From assembly GCA_027923505.1 (NCBI GenBank), contig BROI01000004.1, positions 372,001-436,000 on the forward strand: a stretch of 64,000 bases of DNA, in the 5' to 3' direction. Position numbers and translations under genes: made by a program. The notes under the pieces were generated by a model. It was not told the DNA's origin and searched no databases. It was given only the letters and a program-made list of their open reading frames with translations. Within the stretch, counting starts at the first letter, position 1, and every line of letters starts with the position of its first letter. This document shows, piece by piece, positions 58,961-64,000 of the stretch. The stretch is from Mayamaea pseudoterrestris. Lineage: Eukaryota; Bacillariophyta; Bacillariophyceae; Sellaphorales; Sellaphoraceae.

Positions 58961-60142
58961 ATGACGGAACCGCAACAAGCTGCTCCAATCGATTCCAAGA
59001 TGCAACCCGAAGAAACCTCTGCAACCTCCACAATCACAAAGTCTAAAACTAGCATGACTAATATTGCGGATGCGCGCTACACTTGCGACATGGAGAAACT
59101 CCAGAAGCTTCGGACGGCTGTGCCATGGGCCAAGGACCCAAAGTTTTTCAAGACTGTCGCAATCAGTCCGTCCGCCATTATGAAGATTATGATGCACTGC
59201 GCCAGCGGCGTGGAAAAGGGCATTGCCAAGGGAGGTAATCCAACCGAAGTAATGGGACTCTTACTGGGCCGACCCGATCCAGATACGCCGAGCACGTTTG
59301 TCGTGACGGATGCCTTTGCCTTGCCGATTGAAGGTTTTGAAACGCGAGTCATTGCGGACGACGATACCGTCACAAATCACATGATTGCGCTTGGAGAATC
59401 TTTGGAGCGAACCCGCCGCGAGCGATTCATGGGGTGGTATCACTCGCATCCCTTTGATTTGGGCGAGCATTCACACTGCTTTATGAGTCAGACGGATATT
59501 AGCACTCATTTGCAATGGCAGCGAGCAGAAGATCCACACGGGAATCCATTTGTTGCGATTGTCGTTGATCCATTGCGGACGGCGCATTTGGGAACTCCTG
59601 AGCTCAAGGCCTTTCGTGCGTATCCGCCCGAGTACATGTCGCCGACGGCGAACGAGTGTCCGGATGGTTCGGTGGAAACATCCGAACAGGTGCGATTGGA
59701 GCACTGGGGCTCATGCTGGAATCGTTACTACGAACTAAACATTGAGTACTACATGTCGCAAACCTCGCGCAAGATTATGGAACAGCTTACGCAAAACTAC
59801 TTGTGGATTCGCAAGCTGACACAACCAGCGGACAATACAAGCAAACTGGTAGCATGCGCCAAGCAGTTCAAGACGGCGGCCAATGCGTCCAACACGCCCA
59901 CGGGCGGCACCACAAGTCGTAGTACCGCGAATCGAGCTTCAACAATGGCATCGCTTTTGGAAGGAGGAGGAAGCCGCGGTGGTGGACGTACGCGTGGAAA
60001 ATCGGAAGCAAGCTTGCTAGCTGGCCCAAACACGCCGCGTAGTAAGGAGTGGAACAAGGCTGTGGGAATGCTGGATGACCTGGCTAGTGAGCAGGTTTGC
60101 GAGAATAGTCTGCATGCAACCAAGGAGCATTTGTTTTCGTGA
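58961..60142 (+). CDS. CSN5: COP9 signalosome subunit 5 (CSN5/JAB1), MPN+ deneddylase
   Basis: Single exon, 393 residues. The first 30 residues are low-complexity. The MPN+ domain has VAISPSAIMKIMMHCASGVE, GGNPTEVMGLLLGRPDPD with the catalytic Glu, and GWYHSHPF...SQTDISTHLQ with the JAMM His, His and Asp. The spacing between HSH and S..D is 12 residues (PFDLGEHSHCFM) rather than the 7 of plant and animal CSN5, a 5-residue insertion also adding a His. FVAIVVDPLRT and EHWGSCWNRYYELNIEYYMS complete the fold. CSN5 removes NEDD8 from cullins. AMSH- or RPN11-type alternatives are less likely because the DPLRT...AFRAYP stretch is CSN5-like. The tail is Gly/Arg/Ser-rich. Confidence 0.88.
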   Translation: MTEPQQAAPIDSKMQPEETSATSTITKSKTSMTNIADARYTCDMEKLQKLRTAVPWAKDPKFFKTVAISPSAIMKIMMHCASGVEKGIAKGGNPTEVMGLLLGRPDPDTPSTFVVTDAFALPIEGFETRVIADDDTVTNHMIALGESLERTRRERFMGWYHSHPFDLGEHSHCFMSQTDISTHLQWQRAEDPHGNPFVAIVVDPLRTAHLGTPELKAFRAYPPEYMSPTANECPDGSVETSEQVRLEHWGSCWNRYYELNIEYYMSQTSRKIMEQLTQNYLWIRKLTQPADNTSKLVACAKQFKTAANASNTPTGGTTSRSTANRASTMASLLEGGGSRGGGRTRGKSEASLLAGPNTPRSKEWNKAVGMLDDLASEQVCENSLHATKEHLFS

Positions 60143-60251
60143 GCTGGCGTTACGCTTGCTCTGCAGCTGCAGCGTCGCCCCGTTCGAAAACCTTTGGCTG
60201 CGACAAATCACCCTATAAATGCCAGGTAATGTATTGATAAAAGTTTCATCA

Positions 60252-60500
60252 CTAATATGACGAGTTAGACTCACCGGTTGCTTGCTGTAGGATGACTGCG
60301 ATAAACTCACCATTGAAGATCAGCTCACGCACCGCATGCAGATAGCTAAAATATCCTAGCCTCAACCCTAATTGACGAATTGGAGGACGAGGCGAGCAAA
60401 ACGCACCACACGATGACCATGGAAGGCCGCCGCTGCTTGGTGCAAAACAGCTTGATACAAAGAATAGAAAGATCAATTGACAGTGCAATCTATTTGACAT
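60252..60500 (-). CDS. Candidate small plastid-targeted protein between CSN5 and NOT3/5
   Basis: An 82-codon frame starts with an ATG only 14 bp from the NOT3/5 start on the other strand. It begins with a signal-like segment ending in a plastid-type junction (CQLIFLFFVSSCFAPSSGG), then SPRPPIRQLGLRLGYFSYLH and a hydrophobic end. A donor-like GGTGAGTC sits at its end and an acceptor-like TTTATAG lies about 70 bp on. However, splicing those gives a stop at once, so the true 3' end is unclear. It would restore gene-strand alternation at this spot. Chance and the NOT3/5 promoter remain good alternatives. Confidence 0.3.
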   Translation of the reverse strand: MSNRLHCQLIFLFFVSSCFAPSSGGLPWSSCGAFCSPRPPIRQLGLRLGYFSYLHAVRELIFNGEFIAVILQQATGESNSSY

Positions 60501-60514
60501 AGTAGTAATTCATC

Positions 60515-62607
60515 ATGTCAAACGCACGGAAGCTCCAAAGTAAGTTTAGAAGCGGCGAAGAAGGGACGGAGAAATTGCAATTTTTACTGCGTTTCACCTC
60601 GACTTGAAGATTTCGCTCGCATCAAAGAGCAATTGCTGTCGAGTAGAATGGCTCGATAGTATCTCTAAGAAATCGTCTCACGAATATACTATCTCCTACT
60701 GCAGCCGAGATTGACCGAGTCATGAAAAAGATTGATGAGGGAGTTGAACTGTTTGACGACATTTGGGAGAAGGTTTACTCGGCGGAGCAGCAAAACCAAA
60801 AGGAAAAGTACGAAGTAGATTTAAAGAAGGAGATAAAAAAGCTGCAACGTCATCGCGACCAAATAAAAGCATGGATCAGTGGGAGCGACGTCAAGGACAA
60901 GGATGCTCTCATGGAGGCGCGAAGATTAATTGAAACAAAGATGGAGCAATTTAAAGTCTGCGAAAAGGAGACTAAAACCAAGACTTACTCAAAGGAAGGT
61001 CTTGCAAGGGAAGACAAGCTAGATCCGTCGGAGGAGGCAAAACTCAACACTGCAAGCTGGCTGCAAGAGTACATTGAGAAGCTCAAGCGACTAGTGGAAG
61101 ATACAGACTTTGAGATTGAAAGGTTGTCGGCTGGAAAGGGAAAGAAGACAAACAAGAGTCAAATTGAAAAGCTGAAAGAACATATTACCAACCATCGGAA
61201 CCATATATCCAAAATGGAAGGCATCATTCGTCTCATCAACAATGACAGGTTAGAGGTGGATACAGTAGACGCGTTGAAGGACGACATTGACTATTACCTA
61301 GAGTCGTACGAAGACGAGGATTACCACAGCGCGTACGACGAAGACTACTTTTACGAAAGTTTGGGCTTGGAGGAACTTGACGTTGTCAACGTCGACATGA
61401 TTACTGCAGCGGTCACGAACAGCAAAAAGGCGGATGGCGATGATCCGTCAATGAGTTCCAAGGGTAGCGAAGATAAGCGCGGCAAGGGTAAGGCAGCCAT
61501 TTCGTCAGTAATACCGCTCACTATTGGACGCGCAAGAGTGGGAGCGGCACCAGCAGTAAAGGTGGAAGAGCCAAAACTAACGCCTGTGAAAAAGGCGCCA
61601 GCGGCACCGGTACCCGTAAAATCACCAGTGCCTGCGTCACCGGCGGCGTCGCAAGTGCAGGGAGCAAGCATGGCGGCCATACTGAAACGAGAATCGGAGC
61701 AGCAAGAAAAGGAACGACAAAAGGTAATAGTAAAGATGCTTCGTGCCTGTAAATTCGCAATCCTGCAATGTCTCACTCGCCACACGTCGGACGTGCCCGT
61801 TATCAGGCGGAGCAGGTTCGACAGCAAGCAGCACAACGTCAGCAGCAAGAGGCACAACAAAGACAACAAGAGATTGTCCGACAACAGGAAGCGCTACAGG
61901 CTCAACAGCAGCAAGAAGCGCAAAAGCGGCAGCAGGAGGCAGTACGTCAACAGCAAGAAGCCGCAGCTCAACTGGCGGTCCAGCAGCAAGCGCAGCAAGC
62001 GGCGGCAGCAGCAGAAAAGGCGAAGAATGTGCAGCCACCGCAGCCTTCCGGAAACAACGGACTGGAATTATTGACATCTGGACTGAACGGTCTTGGTCTG
62101 AGCGCAGATTCGGGAGCCAACTCGGTTACGACAGCCACTGCTACATCGAGTGGCGGTCCGTCGCCAAACCTTGACGCTGGATCGTTGGCTTCCGCATTAA
62201 GCGAGTCTTTTGCCACGAGTCCCAACATGGTTGACAACGACAGATCGCGTCAATACACGCCGCAGAACCCGTACCCGACGCCTACATCCTATCCCTCGAC
62301 ACCGGCTGGAATTTTCGAGAACCCTGCAGTGTTTGAAAAGCTGGGAACAGATTGCTTGTTCTTCATCTTTTACTACATGCAGGGCACATACCAACAGTAC
62401 TTGGCTGCGCGAGAGCTCAAGAAGCAGAGTTGGCGGTTTCATAAAAAGTACATGACGTGGTTCCAGCGTCACGAAGAGCCAAAAATTACCACGGACGAGT
62501 ATGAGCAGGGCACGTACGTATACTTTGACTATGAGACTGGTTGGTGCACACGGATCAAGTCGGACTTCCGCTTTGAATATGCTTATTTGGAGGACTCGTT
62601 GCAATAA
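60515..62607 (+). CDS. NOT3: CCR4-NOT complex subunit NOT3/NOT5 (CNOT3)
   Basis: Three exons (60515-60539, 60705-61723, 61807-62607) give 614 residues. The tiny first exon plus exon 2 reads MSNARKLQTEIDRVMKKIDE, the canonical NOT3/5 start. The coiled-coil Not3 domain is strongly conserved (YSAEQQNQKEKYEVDLKKEI, KKLQRHRDQIKAWISGSDVK). The middle has an Ala/Pro/Val linker and a Gln/Ala-rich stretch that resembles coiled coil. The C-terminal NOT box is clear: KLGTDCLFFIFYYMQGTYQQ, then AARELKKQSWRFHKKYMTWF and GTYVYFDYETGWCTRIKSDF. The protein links deadenylation to decapping and codon-dependent mRNA decay. It lies head-to-tail behind CSN5, with a 372-bp gap. Confidence 0.95.
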
Positions 62608-62685
62608 GTAAAAAGTAGGGTAACATGTTGTAACAGGGAATTACGGAAATACAAAGAGACGACGTCTATGATAGATAAGCATGCT

Positions 62686-64000
62686 CTATGATGCGGCAAG
62701 ATTCTGAGAATCATGTGCTGGCTGCGATCCCTTCTCGCTCGCAGTCCCATCCCTCAGTTGTCGTCGAGCAGTGACGCCACCGCCTACTCCAATTGTTTGC
62801 GCATCAAACTTGATTATCAACGAAGTCATGTTATCCTTGCTTCCCCTAGCGAGACACTCGTCCAAAACCTGCAAAAGTAAAGCAAATGTACGTGAGCAAA
62901 TTATTAAACTGACCCATCAACCCATTCATGGCCATTTGTTCCTCGTTAACCAAACTCACCTCTTCGCAAACAAGCCCCAAATCAGTTTCGCCTTCACTGA
63001 AAATTGACGAAACAGTTTGAATAGCTTCATAGTTCGTTTGCACGTCCCAAATCCCATCACAGGCAATAATGATAAACTCGTCCAGTTGCTGGTTTCGCGC
63101 ATGAATGGTGATATCCGGCACTGGCGACACCTTTTGATCGCCCGGCCGCATCAAACGTGTAGCTTGGTCAGCACTGGACGATTCCTGCAGAGCGCTCGTC
63201 CCGCCCATGACCGTGTCAATATTTTTGAAACGAAAGTCACCCAACCCGCGGCTGACTGCCAAGTCTCCTTCAACACGACCTCCAGCGACGTAGCCTCCAG
63301 CAGCTCGAATGCGACTTTCCTCGTCAATATCTTCAGGCTTGTGATCATAGCTGAGTGGTACGACAGACTTGATGCTAACAGGCACATTGGTACTCGTTGC
63401 AGCAGCGTCAGCAGAAGAGTCACTACTTGAATTCGCCGCTGATCCTCCACTGACTTGCTGTTTGCGACTCAGCACAGCTCTCGAGTCACCTGCATTGGCG
63501 CAAACAATGTACTGCGGCGTGAGCAAGACGACGCAGGCCGTAGTTCCCGAGTCGCCCTCCTCCTCCAATCGCTTCAAGGCAGTTTCGGCTGGAGAATCAA
63601 CGTCGTCGTCGTCATCGTCAATGTCGTCTCCATCCTTTTGAATTGCTTTTGCAGCAGCAGCTGCTGCAACTCCAATCGTCTTACGACTCTCATTTGCCTC
63701 ATGTGCATGGTACGGCTCGTCGGCATCCTGCACTGCTCCAGACTTTAACGCACAAGCAATCTCGCGATCCAAATCAACAAACGCACTCATCAAAGCATTC
63801 TCGAGTAAGTCGAGTCCCTTTTGATTCTCCTTGTTCTTGGCAGACACATTCTGTTGCTGACTATTGACATTCGTTTGCGATTTTGTCCACCAGTGCGCGT
63901 ACTCGACAAAACTTGGTTGTCGAGCCAAGACGCGGCAAAAGTTGCGACCAGCGTAGAATGCCGCAAAGGTTCCACCGTGACCGTCAAAGACGGCAAAGAG
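62686..64000 (-). CDS. Partial gene: PP2C-family Ser/Thr protein phosphatase
   Basis: Two exons seen (64000-62960 and 62868-62686) give the last 407 residues; the N-terminus lies beyond the right edge. The first visible residues are LFAVFDGHGGTFAAFYAGRN, the PP2C motif with the metal-binding Asp. Then come SGTTACVVLLTPQYIVCANA, GDSRAVLSR, SYDHKPEDIDEESRIRAAGG and DLAVSRGLGDFRFK. The late motif FIIIACDGIWDVQTN has the second metal Asp, and GSKDNMTSLIIKF closes the domain. Acidic and Ser/Ala-rich inserts (about residues 70-110 and 170-200 of the visible part) enlarge it. PP2Cs are Mg/Mn-dependent phosphatases; targets cannot be inferred. It is convergent with NOT3/5 (78 bp between stops). Confidence 0.93.

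Noticed and set aside
61351-61884. 177-codon minus-strand frame over NOT3/5
   Set aside because: It is antisense to the Ala/Pro and Gln-rich linker of NOT3/5, with low-complexity Leu/Ser/Ala content and no start context or domain.

Overview
The window is dense nuclear DNA from a eukaryotic microalga, most likely a diatom or a close photosynthetic heterokont (ochrophyte). Several proteins begin with a signal peptide followed at once by a phenylalanine-bearing cleavage motif (HAFAP in a glutaredoxin, RSFASP in an NAD(P)-binding protein, SCFQF and VSFQTH in two unknown proteins). This is the bipartite targeting style of plastids derived from a red alga by secondary endosymbiosis. A secreted protein with a Pro/Ser-rich linker of the kind common in diatoms fits this. 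Introns are few (0-4 per gene), mostly 70-130 bp and GT-AG, with one GC-AG case. I saw no tRNA, rRNA or CRISPR array.

Layout, left to right: a partial mitochondrial-looking membrane protein (-); class III aminotransferase (+); ARL1 (+); plastid CGFS glutaredoxin (-); HDDC2-like HD phosphohydrolase (+); plastid NAD(P)-binding protein (-); MnSOD (+); BMS1 (-); ribosomal protein L5 (+); RING-H2 membrane protein (-); TMEM18 (+); MOCS2B/MoaE (-); proteasome RPN3 (+); CELF/Bruno RNA-binding protein (-); SPF30-like splicing factor without a Tudor domain (+); a mevalonate kinase whose middle is replaced by a Ty1/copia fragment (-); unknown plastid protein (+) and a decayed copy of its 3' end; SNF1/AMPK alpha (+); AP-3 delta (-); a DIRS-type tyrosine-recombinase retroelement (-); a plastid SAP/coiled-coil protein (+); VPS11 without its RING (-); SAS10/UTP3 (+); a type II membrane glycosyltransferase-like protein (-); a secreted VWA-like protein with a Lys/Gly/Ser-rich tail (+); UVRAG/VPS38 (+); VAC14 (-); CSN5 (+); NOT3/5 (+); and a partial PP2C (-).

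Two patterns stand out. First, gene orientation alternates: 24 of 28 neighbouring pairs are on opposite strands, and 3' ends can be as close as 5 bp. Second, most of the non-coding space lies between divergent genes, and three of these gaps carry elaborate palindromic repeats. Two gaps share an AGTGCCAAAAACTTTGA-type core although they lie 41 kb apart. The third is a 421-bp inverted array of 42-bp units. A 13-base motif, TGTCGCACCAYGA, occurs four times, always in divergent gaps.

The genes are mostly housekeeping: ribosome assembly (BMS1, SAS10, RPL5), RNA handling (CELF, SPF30, NOT3/5), protein turnover (RPN3, CSN5, RING), nutrient signalling (SNF1, PP2C) and endolysosomal traffic (ARL1, AP-3 delta, VPS11, UVRAG, VAC14). 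Exon boundaries were read by eye from splice signals, frame continuity and family similarity. Names rest on recalled family motifs, because no database search was possible.
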